DNA of 64,000 bases from Proruminimicrobium sp963666965 (GCA_963666965.1 OY762939.1:620001-684000); one strand, 5' to 3'. Positions 1-10,714 are shown, counted from the stretch's first letter. A program made the numbers and translations. The notes: a model not told the origin generated them from the letters alone.

Positions 1-3000
1 TTTGATGAAAAAGATATTCCTTATTTTGCGGATGTGCCGCTTTCGGAACTTGTTGCAGAGGTCAGCCGAAAAGAATCTTATACAACAACACAGGATGTAT
101 CTGCAAAAAAAACATCACGGATTATAAGAAAAATTATTCCTTATGTTTTAAAACCGGCGGGATTTCTTTCCAAAGCCGCTCCTGTTGCATCAGATTATTT
201 TTCAAATACTATTCTTGAACAGAACGTTCTTAAGAATGAATATGCCAAGACGCTTGACTCTTTAAAGGGCGATATGCCCGATGTTATAGTTTTTACCGTT
301 CAGGATGACGGCGATTCCGATTTTTGCCGTGAAATTTTGACAGAACTGAAAAAATATAAAAAGTTTGCCGCTGTAAGAATAGAATTTGTCAAGAAAACAA
401 TAAACGGCACGGGCGGTTCTTTTATTGAAGCTGTCAAATGCATAGAAAAAACAGCCGCTGAATCAGGAAAATCAAAACAGGATTTAAAATCTCTTGTAAT
501 AGATATTGACCATGAAAGAAAAAATATTTTGAACAGTTTAAAAATACCGCTCAGTTTCGGAACAAGAAATATAATGCCTCTGGAGCTTGCTGTTTTGAAC
601 GGAATAAGAAGTATTCAAAATTTTAAATCAGGCGGAATTGCCGTTATTGATCCGCAGACAGTATATGTAGGCGATATGCGTTCGGCTGGAGATATTACTT
701 TTATAACGTCATTCGTTAATATGAAAGAAATAGAAAACAGGGAAATGTCTCTTGTTATCGCCGATCATCCTGACAGACTTGAACAAATATATTATGGTTT
801 TAATCCCGACAGCATATCTGATGTTGTCGAAAAGAAAGGTCTTGAAAGAAAAGGATTTTATAATTTTGACAATAAAAGTATGAGGCAGTTTGAAGTAATA
901 ACCGGCAATATTCTTATAAATTTCAAAGACGGCTCGCGGTATTCCGAATTTTTTAATCTTATTGAACAGCTCGGGGATTATCTGGACTCAGCCAATTACG
1001 ATATAAATCTGATAGGCCATATTTTCATTCCGTTTTTAAGAGCTAAAAACGGACAAAATATATTGTCTTATCTCGCGAAAGTCAGAAATAAAGAAGGTAT
1101 CGAGACAGAGCGTTCCTTCTTCAGAAATTTCGGGCTTATATTTAATTCGGAATCCCATCCGGTTTTAAAATCTGCCGGATTAAGCGTTTATCATCAGCCG
1201 AAATCTTTTTTCAGCAACGATTTTCAAAACAGAACATTCAGAGTTTTAAAAAAAGTATCAAGAATGACATCGGATGAAAAATACGATCCGTCTGTTTCAA
1301 AAATAAAAAATAACAGAAAAATAAGCGTCGGTCAGAAACCGGCTTCCGATAATGCCGTTGCAGCCGGATACGAACTTCTGCGCAAAATAACGGATAACGA
1401 ATTCAGTTATGAGCAAAATTATGAAATGATCATAGAAATGGCAAGAACAACGGCATTTCAGCGCCAGATTTATACAAATTCAAGAGAAGACGCCGCCCGT
1501 TTATACAGGCAGGCGGCTGAGATTATAGGCAATATCATAATATCGATAGACCGGGATATAATGTTGCAGAGATATGACGCTGAATATCTGCGCAATATTA
1601 AAAATATGTATCTGTTTTTGCAGAATTACTGCATAGAGTATCTTCAAACGATAGACTTTGCCGCAAACGTATCTATATTCGGCTCGTATGTTTTTCCCGA
1701 AACATCTCTTTTTGAAAAAACAAAAATAATGCCCCTTAACAGAAAAGCGTTTGGCTTTGATTCAGGATTTCGCAGGGCGAAAAGGGATTTGAGAAAACAA
1801 ATAGTAAGTTTATATCTTTCCGGGAATTTTCTTATAGATTCATTGTATTCTTTCCCGGTCATGAAAAAAGACATAGAAGCATTTATAAATGAACATGAGG
1901 AACCAAAACAAAAAACATACGTCGGAATGCAGAAACAATGGCAGGACAGGGAAGCTCTGACAAAGATCCTTTCGCTTGTAACGGCCGTGCAGGCTTTTGC
2001 CACAGCTTTGATAGCCGAAATGTTTTTGGGAGGGATAGGCGGTTTGGGAGCAACAATAGCCGCGCTTGCTTCCGGCATAGGACTTTCAATTTTTCTTCAT
2101 GTGTTTTTTAAAAATACAGGATGGATTAATCTGTTTTATTATTCAAAAAAGAGAGAGATAATTAAAGCTCTTAACGGACAGACAAACATGGTAAAAGCGA
2201 TAGAGCTTTTTTCAAAAAATGAGAAAATGTTTTTTAATCTTAAAAAAATAATGAAAAAAATTGCCAAAAATAAAAATTCAGGTGATTCGGCGCATGAAAA
2301 AGCGGCAAGAAATCTGGAGCTTATAGAACAGTACGAACATGATTATGATTTTTTTGTAATAAAAGAAATAAAGACAAACAGTTTTGACATAATATCGGAA
2401 ATAAACGACGAGAATATAAAAAAACAGATAAGAGAAATTTTTACATATTTTGAACAGATGAGATTTTCCGATCCGGAAAAATATGACGGGCTCGGTTACG
2501 GATTTGAAAGCGAAGATTCTCTTATGCATGAAAATACAAGACGTCATCTTGAAAACTGGATGAAATTAAACCAAAGAAAACATTTTGATAAAAATTCAAT
2601 AGATGCCGTGATATTTAATGCTATGCAGATAATAAGGCTTACTTCTTTTTCGGCAGATGTCGTAAATGAAGAAAATAAAAATAAAATAGTTTTGGAGCTT
2701 CAGGATTTCATATCGTTCTATCAGGAGACGATTGAAAAAATCACCGGGCTTTCTCCTGAGGAACAATCCGGACTTGAATATGAAATATCCGTTTTAAATG
2801 AGGCCGGCAGATATGCCGTAATGTATTATGATGCTGTAAGCAATATGTTTAACGTAGATATACTTTCAGGATACAGGGTTTCAAAAGGCAATGTTTTTTA
2901 TTTTCTGGAAATTGTAAAAATAATGGCTGCCGTAAGAGTAGTTTTCGGTATAGAGAGCGGAATCTTGCTTTCTTCAAAGCGTTTAAAAAAATCAATGAAA

Positions 3001-6000
3001 GAGGTTAAAGAAACAGGCAACAGTCTGATCCCCGGGCTTTATAGTGACAACTTTGACTCCGATGTCGAGAATTATCTTTATAAAAAAAGTCATCCTGAAT
3101 ATTTTCATCTGGGAATAAGCGAAAGCTGGAAAGTCAGAGATATGCTTGTAAGGCTTTTCCCTCTTGTTTTTTTTGCATCTTCAATGGCGCACAGCATACT
3201 TTCCGGCGGAGTTTCATGGGAGCAGATATTATTTTCTTTTATAAAAGGAATAGGCCTTTCAATAGCGCTTCACTGGCTTCCTATTTTATACGGTTATTTT
3301 AAAACGGGCATAACAACAGGTAAACTTATAGGCACAATAAAACAAACATTCGGTCTTAAAACAAAAGAAGGGATAAATATAAACAAACAGAAACTTCTCA
3401 AAAAGCAGGTTGAAAGGCTGGCAAAAGTTCCCGAGGGGCAGATGCCGGATCTTACAATAATGGCAGGCAGTTCGGAATTTTATAATGCTGAAAATATGAG
3501 AGATTCAATCGCATCGATTACTCGTTTCGGCAATCTGAGCAAAATGAAAACGGCTTATGTGGTTTCAGACGGTTATGGAAGCGGCAATTCAATATTAAGC
3601 GTATATGAATATTTAAGGTCCGAAAATTTTAAAAATGATTATCCCGAACTGGCCGGCAAGCCTGTATCTGAACTAAAAATAGCCGTTATCAATATGGATT
3701 CTTCGCATCCTGACGATATAACTTCCGAATTTGATATTAAAATTTTAAATAACCGTACAAATGCGGCAGAACTTGCTTTGTTAAATGCAATTTCTCTTAT
3801 GCAGAACTCAAAAAAAGAAACAGGCAATATGGTCATAGTTAATCCCCGGTATATGTATCTTGGAGATTTGACGGCTCCGGGCAATATTACACTTCTGGGT
3901 TCAAAAGTCAGCTACGGGCAGATGCAGAAGCAAAATCTGCCTCTTATGATATCGGCTCATTCGGATTCATACGCTGATGCAGGCCAGCTGAGAAAAATTT
4001 ACAGCAGATACAGCGATGATAAAATGACTAATATAGTCGTAAAAAACATGCTCAGAAAAACTTATAACCTCAATGATAAAACCACCGAACAGATGCCTAC
4101 ATTTTCAGGCATTATGTCGTTAAGTTTTGATGACCCTGAAAAATTCAGGCATATTGAAAGAATTCTTGTGGCAGCCGGGCAATATCAGCTGAATTACGAC
4201 GGTAAAAAATTTCCTGTTGATATGATGAATCATCTGCTTATACCTATACTTATGCTTATAAACGGCGAAGATATATTTGTTTATCTTGAAACCTTTCAGA
4301 TTGATCCGAAAATGCCCAAGGAGGATAAAGCGGCATACGACAGATTTTTTTACGGATTATTTAAAAAAATAGAAGATGTATATAAGACAAACAAAGTGCT
4401 CGGCAGAGAAGATATAGTTATTACGCCTGGTCTTAATTCACAAATGTCTATAGTCCAGCCTTTCGGGCAGGAATATAAATCTTTTATCAGGTTCCTGCAG
4501 CTTCTGACTGACTGGGGCGAGCCTGTTAAAGTTTTAAATCCCGTGTCAGAAAACACGGACGGCGTTCTCTATAGAAAATCTGACGGCAAGAAAAATCAGT
4601 TTGTTTTTATCGCGCAGGGGCTTACGATGGCGGTTAAACAGCATATAAGAGCCTTTGACAATAAAGAGGCTGACGTAATAACGATTGTGCCTTGCGGCAG
4701 CCTTTCGGCGCCTAAAAATACCGGACTCATTGTAAATGTTACCGTAGACGGAGCCGAAATACCGGCAAAAGCCGTATATGAAATATTTGCTGATGCTTAC
4801 GGAAGCAGGCATATTTTAATATCGTTTGAGCCTGTCGCGGTGATGCACGAAACTGACGGAAAAGAATCTGAAATTATAATGGATTTGCGTTATGGTGACG
4901 GCAGTTCGTTAAGACAAAAAATATTTTTGGCAAGAGCTTCTTTGAGTTTTATAAAAAAACTCCAAACCCTTGGCAATGCGTCCGGCTTAGAGCAAAACGG
5001 ACTTCGGTTTTTAAAAGATTTTAAGCCGTCTTTTATTTTTTCTTTTGATAATGCCGGCGTTTTTTCAAAACCGGAACTGTTTGAAGACGAATTTTTTAAT
5101 GATAAAGAACTTGCGCAGATAAAGCATGTAGGCATAAAAGTTTCCGAAAATGACGCCTCTGCTGTCAAAACCGGCGAAATAAAATTTTCAAGATTATTTA
5201 AAAATTACGAGTTTGGCGCAGAAATTGATTTGGAAGATTTAGAAAAAATCGTAAGTGATTACGGAGTAAATGGCCAAGAAATCAATTCAAAAATTCTTTT
5301 TTCTGATGTTAAAAGTTATTATAACCTGTTTATGAAAAATCTTAATGGCGGTTTATCTGATTCATCTGAAAAAGAATTTTCAACAGAACTGAAAGATACG
5401 GAAATAATACCGACGGTTAAACTGTCTAAATTTGCGGATATTTATCACTATATTGAATTTTTCGGGCGCGGGATTTTTAAATCCGTTATATTGAAGGATG
5501 TGTATTATGATGACGGTATATTTAATTTCGGCAAGGTTTCTATAAGCCGTGAAATAGACCGTCTTAAAAATCCCAATATGAACAAACTTAAATTTCTTAT
5601 CAATGAATCTAAATCCGGCAATGATTTTGATTTAAATGATCCGGCATATGTTTTTGTTCTTGAACAGATGCTTTCTTATATAAGAGATAATGCCGAAGAA
5701 AATGAAAAACTTGTAAATTTTATTGAATCAAGAGACTCTGATTTTATGAATAAAATGCAATTATATACGGCTTCGGTTATTGCCGGAGATAAAATTAAAA
5801 CGGTTGAAAGTGCCGATCAAATAAAATATCAAGATCCTGCCGGATGGAATAAATACCATTCCCTAAGTATTTATATGCAGTATATCGCTTATATTCAGTT
5901 TGCGGAACTAGAGCATTATCTTGCTTTAAATAATATCCGCCCTTATTTATCGGATGATATTTTAAAAGAAAATAATATTCCCACAGCTGATTTTGCTTCA

Positions 6001-6507
6001 ATAAGTTTAGAAAATTTAAAGGAAAAATTAAAAGATGCGGCAATTATAAATATTGATATAACGGGTGTTTTTGAAAGAATCGGAGTTTTGGAAACGTTTA
6101 AAGAAATCGCTTCACTCAAACAGTTAGTCATTGCAGAAAATGATTCTTACAAATCGGGCGTAAAAGATGCGCAAAAATTTGAGGAAATGATTTTAGGATA
6201 CGGCATTAGCAATAAGATTGATATTTCTTGGCTTGAAAATGCGGACGGAGCAACCATTTTCGACCGTGCCGAACAAATCTTTTATGAAGCAGATACGGCA
6301 GATGGAGAGTATCAGGCTTTGTTATTCTATATAAGTAAACTTAAAACCGCATATAAGTTTTCAAATCAACGCCAAAAAGAAGAAACAATTTTAAGATTAA
6401 AAGGATTTTTGAATGCCGTTTATGAAATGCAGGTGCTGTCAGGCTTTGATTCGGTTCCGTATATGCCTGATACCGAAATAATAGAGGCAATGCTTGCAAG
6501 CGCTTAA
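1..6507 (+). CDS. Giant multidomain membrane-associated protein, 5' end cut by window edge
   Basis: The frame is open from the first base, so at least 2168 residues are present and the true start lies upstream; the GTG at 34 has no claim to be the start. I do not recognise a named family. Counting from base 34, an alpha/beta-looking domain at about 80-360 is repeated at about 1136-1440: VIDPQTVYVGDM matches VIVNPRYMYLGDL, and ELAVLNGIRSIQ matches ELALLNAISLMQ. Hydrophobic hairpins at about 645-700 and 1035-1095 share GIGLSI(F/A)LH, so the unit is hairpin plus domain. The alpha/beta domain faintly resembles sugar nucleotidyltransferases (TGGSF, then a late VVEKKG stretch), but this is weak. 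The last 600 residues are mostly helical with no recognised motif. Location is probably the inner membrane with large cytoplasmic parts. Confidence is high for the gene and the duplication, low for function. Confidence 0.9.
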   Translation, partial: FDEKDIPYFADVPLSELVAEVSRKESYTTTQDVSAKKTSRIIRKIIPYVLKPAGFLSKAAPVASDYFSNTILEQNVLKNEYAKTLDSLKGDMPDVIVFTVQDDGDSDFCREILTELKKYKKFAAVRIEFVKKTINGTGGSFIEAVKCIEKTAAESGKSKQDLKSLVIDIDHERKNILNSLKIPLSFGTRNIMPLELAVLNGIRSIQNFKSGGIAVIDPQTVYVGDMRSAGDITFITSFVNMKEIENREMSLVIADHPDRLEQIYYGFNPDSISDVVEKKGLERKGFYNFDNKSMRQFEVITGNILINFKDGSRYSEFFNLIEQLGDYLDSANYDINLIGHIFIPFLRAKNGQNILSYLAKVRNKEGIETERSFFRNFGLIFNSESHPVLKSAGLSVYHQPKSFFSNDFQNRTFRVLKKVSRMTSDEKYDPSVSKIKNNRKISVGQKPASDNAVAAGYELLRKITDNEFSYEQNYEMIIEMARTTAFQRQIYTNSREDAARLYRQAAEIIGNIIISIDRDIMLQRYDAEYLRNIKNMYLFLQNYCIEYLQTIDFAANVSIFGSYVFPETSLFEKTKIMPLNRKAFGFDSGFRRAKRDLRKQIVSLYLSGNFLIDSLYSFPVMKKDIEAFINEHEEPKQKTYVGMQKQWQDREALTKILSLVTAVQAFATALIAEMFLGGIGGLGATIAALASGIGLSIFLHVFFKNTGWINLFYYSKKREIIKALNGQTNMVKAIELFSKNEKMFFNLKKIMKKIAKNKNSGDSAHEKAARNLELIEQYEHDYDFFVIKEIKTNSFDIISEINDENIKKQIREIFTYFEQMRFSDPEKYDGLGYGFESEDSLMHENTRRHLENWMKLNQRKHFDKNSIDAVIFNAMQIIRLTSFSADVVNEENKNKIVLELQDFISFYQETIEKITGLSPEEQSGLEYEISVLNEAGRYAVMYYDAVSNMFNVDILSGYRVSKGNVFYFLEIVKIMAAVRVVFGIESGILLSSKRLKKSMKEVKETGNSLIPGLYSDNFDSDVENYLYKKSHPEYFHLGISESWKVRDMLVRLFPLVFFASSMAHSILSGGVSWEQILFSFIKGIGLSIALHWLPILYGYFKTGITTGKLIGTIKQTFGLKTKEGININKQKLLKKQVERLAKVPEGQMPDLTIMAGSSEFYNAENMRDSIASITRFGNLSKMKTAYVVSDGYGSGNSILSVYEYLRSENFKNDYPELAGKPVSELKIAVINMDSSHPDDITSEFDIKILNNRTNAAELALLNAISLMQNSKKETGNMVIVNPRYMYLGDLTAPGNITLLGSKVSYGQMQKQNLPLMISAHSDSYADAGQLRKIYSRYSDDKMTNIVVKNMLRKTYNLNDKTTEQMPTFSGIMSLSFDDPEKFRHIERILVAAGQYQLNYDGKKFPVDMMNHLLIPILMLINGEDIFVYLETFQIDPKMPKEDKAAYDRFFYGLFKKIEDVYKTNKVLGREDIVITPGLNSQMSIVQPFGQEYKSFIRFLQLLTDWGEPVKVLNPVSENTDGVLYRKSDGKKNQFVFIAQGLTMAVKQHIRAFDNKEADVITIVPCGSLSAPKNTGLIVNVTVDGAEIPAKAVYEIFADAYGSRHILISFEPVAVMHETDGKESEIIMDLRYGDGSSLRQKIFLARASLSFIKKLQTLGNASGLEQNGLRFLKDFKPSFIFSFDNAGVFSKPELFEDEFFNDKELAQIKHVGIKVSENDASAVKTGEIKFSRLFKNYEFGAEIDLEDLEKIVSDYGVNGQEINSKILFSDVKSYYNLFMKNLNGGLSDSSEKEFSTELKDTEIIPTVKLSKFADIYHYIEFFGRGIFKSVILKDVYYDDGIFNFGKVSISREIDRLKNPNMNKLKFLINESKSGNDFDLNDPAYVFVLEQMLSYIRDNAEENEKLVNFIESRDSDFMNKMQLYTASVIAGDKIKTVESADQIKYQDPAGWNKYHSLSIYMQYIAYIQFAELEHYLALNNIRPYLSDDILKENNIPTADFASISLENLKEKLKDAAIINIDITGVFERIGVLETFKEIASLKQLVIAENDSYKSGVKDAQKFEEMILGYGISNKIDISWLENADGATIFDRAEQIFYEADTADGEYQALLFYISKLKTAYKFSNQRQKEETILRLKGFLNAVYEMQVLSGFDSVPYMPDTEIIEAMLASA

Positions 6508-6517
6508 GTATTCCGCC

Positions 6518-6546
6518 TTGATTTAATAAAAAAAAGTTTGTAAAAT
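6518..6546 (+). promoter_or_regulatory. Sigma-70-type promoter for the lysine-rich tail gene
   Basis: TTGATT at 6518-6523 and TAAAAT at 6541-6546 are separated by exactly 17 bases. They lie just after the giant gene stop and 38 bases before the next ATG, which has a good AAGGAG at 6573-6578. Confidence 0.6.
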
Positions 6547-6583
6547 CCAATGTAGTTTAAAAAGTCTCAAGAAGGAGAAAAAA

Positions 6584-7012
6584 ATGGCCGTAAAAAAATC
6601 AGTAAAAGCATCAGCTGTAGAAAAAGAGGTTGAAAAAAAGAAAGTTGCTGCAAAATCAACCAAAAAGACAACAGTAAAAAAGCCGGCGGAGAAGAAAGCG
6701 GAAGTAAAGCAGGAAAAGCAAATTATTCAGCCTGCCGCATCTGCCAGCACTTATGTGATTATTGATCATCCTTGTGAAAAAGAAAATATATCCGGAAGCG
6801 AATACGTTATAAGAATAGGTGCTTCAATGGACGGTTATGTTGAAATATCTTTTAATGATTCAGAATGGCAGCCCTGCAGATTTGCATCAGGTTATTGGTG
6901 GTTTGACTGGAAATATTTTCAGCCGGGCAGCGTAAAAATAAATGCAAGATTAGTATCAAATGAAGGACAGATCGTTAAACTTTCAGATGTAAGAAAATGC
7001 AAGGTCATATAA
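6584..7012 (+). CDS. Small protein with histone H1-like basic tail and Ig-like C-terminal domain
   Basis: 142 residues. The first ~48 residues are almost only Lys, Ala, Glu, Val and Thr (repeated KKPAEKK-type blocks), as in bacterial histone H1-like tails or flexible linkers. Residues ~55-142 look like a beta-sandwich: VIIDHPCEKENISG, then SEWQPCRFASGYWWFDW and a terminal KCKVI, with three Cys. There is no signal peptide, so the protein is probably cytoplasmic. The tail could bind nucleic acid and the domain could bind a ligand; both are inference. Start is set by AAGGAG five bases upstream of the ATG. The stop is directly followed by the ATG of the next small gene, and smc lies just beyond. 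Confidence 0.75.
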   Translation: MAVKKSVKASAVEKEVEKKKVAAKSTKKTTVKKPAEKKAEVKQEKQIIQPAASASTYVIIDHPCEKENISGSEYVIRIGASMDGYVEISFNDSEWQPCRFASGYWWFDWKYFQPGSVKINARLVSNEGQIVKLSDVRKCKVI

Positions 7013-7186
7013 ATGGCCTGCGGAAGCGGTAAGAAATCTTGCAGCTTGACGGAAATAATATCTTTGGCGGCAGTTATCATATCTGTTTTTGTTATAGTTT
7101 TATCTGTTTTTTCCGGAAAAAAGCAAACATTACAGGAAAGATTAAAAAATGTCTATGACGGTTTATCTCCACAGGATTATGAATAA
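7013..7186 (+). CDS. 57-residue single-pass membrane protein
   Basis: The ATG follows the TAA of the previous gene with no gap, which suggests translational coupling. The product starts MACGSGKKSCSLTEI, then has one strongly hydrophobic segment (about residues 14-34, LAAVIISVFVIVLSVF) and a polar tail ending in DGLSPQDYE. Basic residues sit before the helix, so the N-terminus is probably inside. No family is recognised. Its place between a basic-tail protein and smc could mean a link to the nucleoid or membrane, but nothing in the sequence proves it. The gene is below usual length cut-offs. Confidence 0.55.
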   Translation: MACGSGKKSCSLTEIISLAAVIISVFVIVLSVFSGKKQTLQERLKNVYDGLSPQDYE

Positions 7187-7214
7187 TCCGTATAAACCGT
7201 TTCGGTAATATATA

Positions 7215-10200
7215 ATGTACTTAAAAAAATTGGAACTTTGCGGCTTCAAATCTTTTGCTGACAGAACTGTTCTTGCGTTTGAACAGGGTGTTGCTTCTAT
7301 TATAGGTCCTAACGGATGCGGGAAATCAAATATTTCCGATTCTATCCGCTGGTGCCTTGGCGAACAGCGTGCAAAATCGATGAGAAGCAAGGCTATGCAG
7401 GACGTTATTTTCAGCGGAACAAAATCAAGGCCTGCTACGGGCATGGCTGAAGTTACTCTTGTTTTCGACAATTCTCAAAATACAATCCCCATAGATTATT
7501 CCGAAGTCGCCATAACAAGGCGTCTTTTCAGAAGCGGCGAAAGCGAATATTTTATAAATAAAACACAATGCAGGCTTAAAGATATCAGAGATTTGTTTCT
7601 TGATACGGGTATCGGCAGCGGCGGTTATTCAATAATAGAACAGAATAAAGTTGAAGAACTCGTTATGGCTACGCCGGAAATAAGAAGAGAATTTTTTGAA
7701 GAAGTCGCAGGTGTTGCCAAATATAAAGCAAGAAGAGAAGAAACTCTGCACAGGCTTGATAAAATAGAAACAGATATGTCAAGGCTCAAAGATTCCTTAA
7801 ATATATATGAAGATCAGATTAAAAAACTTGATGTTCAGGCAAGAAAAGCAAAACAGTATAAAAAATATCAGGAAGAGCTTGCGAAATATGAAATAGCCGA
7901 TATTGTAAATAATCTGGCAAGAGGCTACGAACAGATAGAACAGCTTAAAAAAGATCTTGAACCGAAAATAAGAGAGTTTGAAACAACTAATACTCTTTTG
8001 ACGCAAATAGAAACGGAAGTTGAAGAATTGAGGCTTGCCCAGATAGAAACCGACGAACAATATGTTTATTTAAACAATGAACATTCACAGCTCAAAAGCG
8101 CCGTTACTATCGCAGACAGCACCATAAAAAATCTCAGACAGAAAGACACAGACCTTATAAACGAGCAGGGCCGTCTGAAAACCGAAATCGACGATGCCCA
8201 GGAAAAGATTGCAAAATATGAAAACGATATTCTTACTTTAAATACAAACGATGACGGCATTGAAGAAGAAGTTGCCGCTCTTAAAATTTCTTTTGAGGAA
8301 AAAGAAAAAGACTTTAACGAGCTTAAGGCAAAGATTGCCGATTTTGAAAACAGAGAAAATCAGACAAGAGAAAAAATATATGAGTTTGAACAGCAGAAAG
8401 ATACTTTTATAAATTCAAAAACAAGCATATACCAGGAACAGTCCGAGGCTAATGCCGAGGTCGGTTCTCTTACTCGCCAGATAGAAAGACTGCAGTCTGA
8501 AATTCAGCCGTCAAGCGACGATATAGAAAACGACAATGCGTCTCTTCTTCAGGCTCAGGCCCAGCTTTCTGAACTTGAAAAAAAAGAAGAAGAAACAAAA
8601 CAGGTTGTTTTAAATATAGAAACAGAAATTACGAATTTAAGAGATAAAGAAAGTATATTAAAACAGGAAATAGCCGCCGTTGAGTCAAGGATAAACACTC
8701 TAAAAGAAATGGCTGAGCATGATCCGATAAGAGCTTCGGTGAAAGCCGTTATAGACGCAGGTTTTGCAAAAACGACCGTAAGCGCCATAATCGCTCCTGC
8801 CGAAGATAAAATAGAAACCGTAGCATCTGCTTTGGGCGACAAACTTGATTATCTTATATGCGATACTTCCGCTCAGGCTGAAGAAGCGGTGAAATTTTTA
8901 AAAGACAATAATCTGTATAAACTGACTTTTATAATAGCCGAAAAGATAAACGATTCGGGCTCTTCCGGATTTTCAGCGCAGGGATCTGAGCTTTTTTCAA
9001 TGCTTAATTGCTCGCAGGAAAATGAAAAAGTCGGCAGGTTTATAGCTTACGGCACTTATGTTTCAGACGGCAAAGTTTATACTCAGGCTACTGTTTCAGG
9101 AGGAGCAAAAAATCTTTCCGATAAGCCGGTTCTTGTTGAAGAACAGATAAAAAAATTAAGCCACGATATAAACGCAAAAAAACAGGAGCTGGAAACGGTA
9201 AATGTCCAAATATCCGCACAGGAAGATAAAGAGTTAAATGTAAATCTTGACAACAGGACAAATTCAAACGAAAAAACGAAAGTTGCTTTAAGAATAGAAT
9301 ACATTAAGGAAACTATTGAACAGAAGAAAGCAAATATATCCGACACGGTAAATGAAATAGAAAAACTTAAAAACGAACAGATTTCAAAAAAACAGCTTGC
9401 CGATTCGGTCAATGAAAAATTTGAGGAAATAGATAACCGCCTTGCCGAAATTGAAATAGAAAAGTCTCGTCTTGAAGAAACGCTTTCTGAAATAGAAACG
9501 CAGTATAACCGGCTTAAAGAGCAGCAGGAACAGAAACAGCAGGATTATATGGCGTCTTCAACAAAATTTGCACAAAGACAGAGCGATTTGTCTAACAGAC
9601 AGCAGGGCAGACAGTATATAGAAGATAATATTGCCAATCTTAAAGAACAGATCACGCTTAAAACAGCAAGAATTGAAGAAATAGAAAAATCTTTGCAGGA
9701 TATATTGACGACACAGCAGCAGGAAACGGCAAATATACAAAAATATAACGATGAAATGATACAGAAAGAAACTGAACTTCAGCTTGTAAAATCAAAAAGA
9801 GATGAGATTATGGCAGGCATTGAAGAAAAAAATATAGTAATACATGAAACCAGAACAAAAGTAGAAACGTTAAGGCAGGAAGTAAGCAATATGGAAGGCG
9901 ACCAAAAGAGTTTTGTTACTCAGAAAAACTTTTTGGAAACCAGAATCAGCGAGACTTACGGAAAAACTTTTGATGAATTGAAAGACGAATATCTGGGTGT
10001 TGAGGTTGATAAAGAATCGATCTCAAAAATAAAAAGGAAAATGGAAGATATGGGACAGGTTAATATGGCTGCCCAGGAAGAATACGACCAGCTTTCGCAG
10101 AGATACGATTTTATCGTAACTCAGCAGAATGACCTTATAAAAGCAAAGAAAGATCTTGAAGAAGTTATACAAAAAATAAACCAGACTACCGTTGAAAACT

Positions 10201-10691
10201 TTAAAAAAACTTTTGATGTCGTCAGAGAAAATTTTAAAACACAGTATAAAAAACTGTTCGGCGGCGGCGAGGCGGATCTTACTCTTACAGATGAAAATAA
10301 TCTTCTTGAATCAGGCGTTGATATTGCCGCGCAGCCTCCCGGAAAAGCTGTCAAAAATATTCTCCAGTGTTCCGGAGGAGAAAAGGCTCTTACGGCAGTT
10401 GCGCTTCTTTTCTCATTCTTTCTTACAAAACCGTCGCCTTTCTGTATACTTGACGAAGTCGATGCGCCTCTTGATGATGCCAATATAGGAAGATATATAA
10501 ACGTTATAAAAGAATTTGCCCAAAAAACACAGTTTTTGGTTGTTACGCATAATAAAAGAACGATGGAAATGGCTGATGTCCTTTACGGTGTGACTATGGA
10601 AGAACAAGGTATTTCAAAAATCATATCGGTCAGAATGAATAAGGAAAGCGAGCAGGAGATAGACCATATTCTCGAATCCAAACCCAAATAA
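7215..10691 (+). CDS. smc: Chromosome segregation ATPase SMC
   Basis: 1158 residues, normal for bacterial SMC. The N-terminal head has the Walker A motif GPNGCGKSN near residue 31. Two long coiled coils (about 170-500 and 660-1000) flank a hinge (about 500-640, with SVKAVIDAGF and a glycine-rich TVSGGAKNLSDKP). The C-terminal head has the ABC signature LQCSGGEKAL and Walker B FCILDEVDAPLDD. SMC forms a V-shaped homodimer that, with ScpA and ScpB, compacts and separates chromosomes. No scp genes are adjacent. The start at 7215 has no clear Shine-Dalgarno sequence, but the YLKKLELCGFKSFAD opening is the usual SMC N-terminus. Confidence 0.97.
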   Translation: MYLKKLELCGFKSFADRTVLAFEQGVASIIGPNGCGKSNISDSIRWCLGEQRAKSMRSKAMQDVIFSGTKSRPATGMAEVTLVFDNSQNTIPIDYSEVAITRRLFRSGESEYFINKTQCRLKDIRDLFLDTGIGSGGYSIIEQNKVEELVMATPEIRREFFEEVAGVAKYKARREETLHRLDKIETDMSRLKDSLNIYEDQIKKLDVQARKAKQYKKYQEELAKYEIADIVNNLARGYEQIEQLKKDLEPKIREFETTNTLLTQIETEVEELRLAQIETDEQYVYLNNEHSQLKSAVTIADSTIKNLRQKDTDLINEQGRLKTEIDDAQEKIAKYENDILTLNTNDDGIEEEVAALKISFEEKEKDFNELKAKIADFENRENQTREKIYEFEQQKDTFINSKTSIYQEQSEANAEVGSLTRQIERLQSEIQPSSDDIENDNASLLQAQAQLSELEKKEEETKQVVLNIETEITNLRDKESILKQEIAAVESRINTLKEMAEHDPIRASVKAVIDAGFAKTTVSAIIAPAEDKIETVASALGDKLDYLICDTSAQAEEAVKFLKDNNLYKLTFIIAEKINDSGSSGFSAQGSELFSMLNCSQENEKVGRFIAYGTYVSDGKVYTQATVSGGAKNLSDKPVLVEEQIKKLSHDINAKKQELETVNVQISAQEDKELNVNLDNRTNSNEKTKVALRIEYIKETIEQKKANISDTVNEIEKLKNEQISKKQLADSVNEKFEEIDNRLAEIEIEKSRLEETLSEIETQYNRLKEQQEQKQQDYMASSTKFAQRQSDLSNRQQGRQYIEDNIANLKEQITLKTARIEEIEKSLQDILTTQQQETANIQKYNDEMIQKETELQLVKSKRDEIMAGIEEKNIVIHETRTKVETLRQEVSNMEGDQKSFVTQKNFLETRISETYGKTFDELKDEYLGVEVDKESISKIKRKMEDMGQVNMAAQEEYDQLSQRYDFIVTQQNDLIKAKKDLEEVIQKINQTTVENFKKTFDVVRENFKTQYKKLFGGGEADLTLTDENNLLESGVDIAAQPPGKAVKNILQCSGGEKALTAVALLFSFFLTKPSPFCILDEVDAPLDDANIGRYINVIKEFAQKTQFLVVTHNKRTMEMADVLYGVTMEEQGISKIISVRMNKESEQEIDHILESKPK

Positions 10692-10714
10692 TCTATAACG
10701 GCTTTAATAATCCA

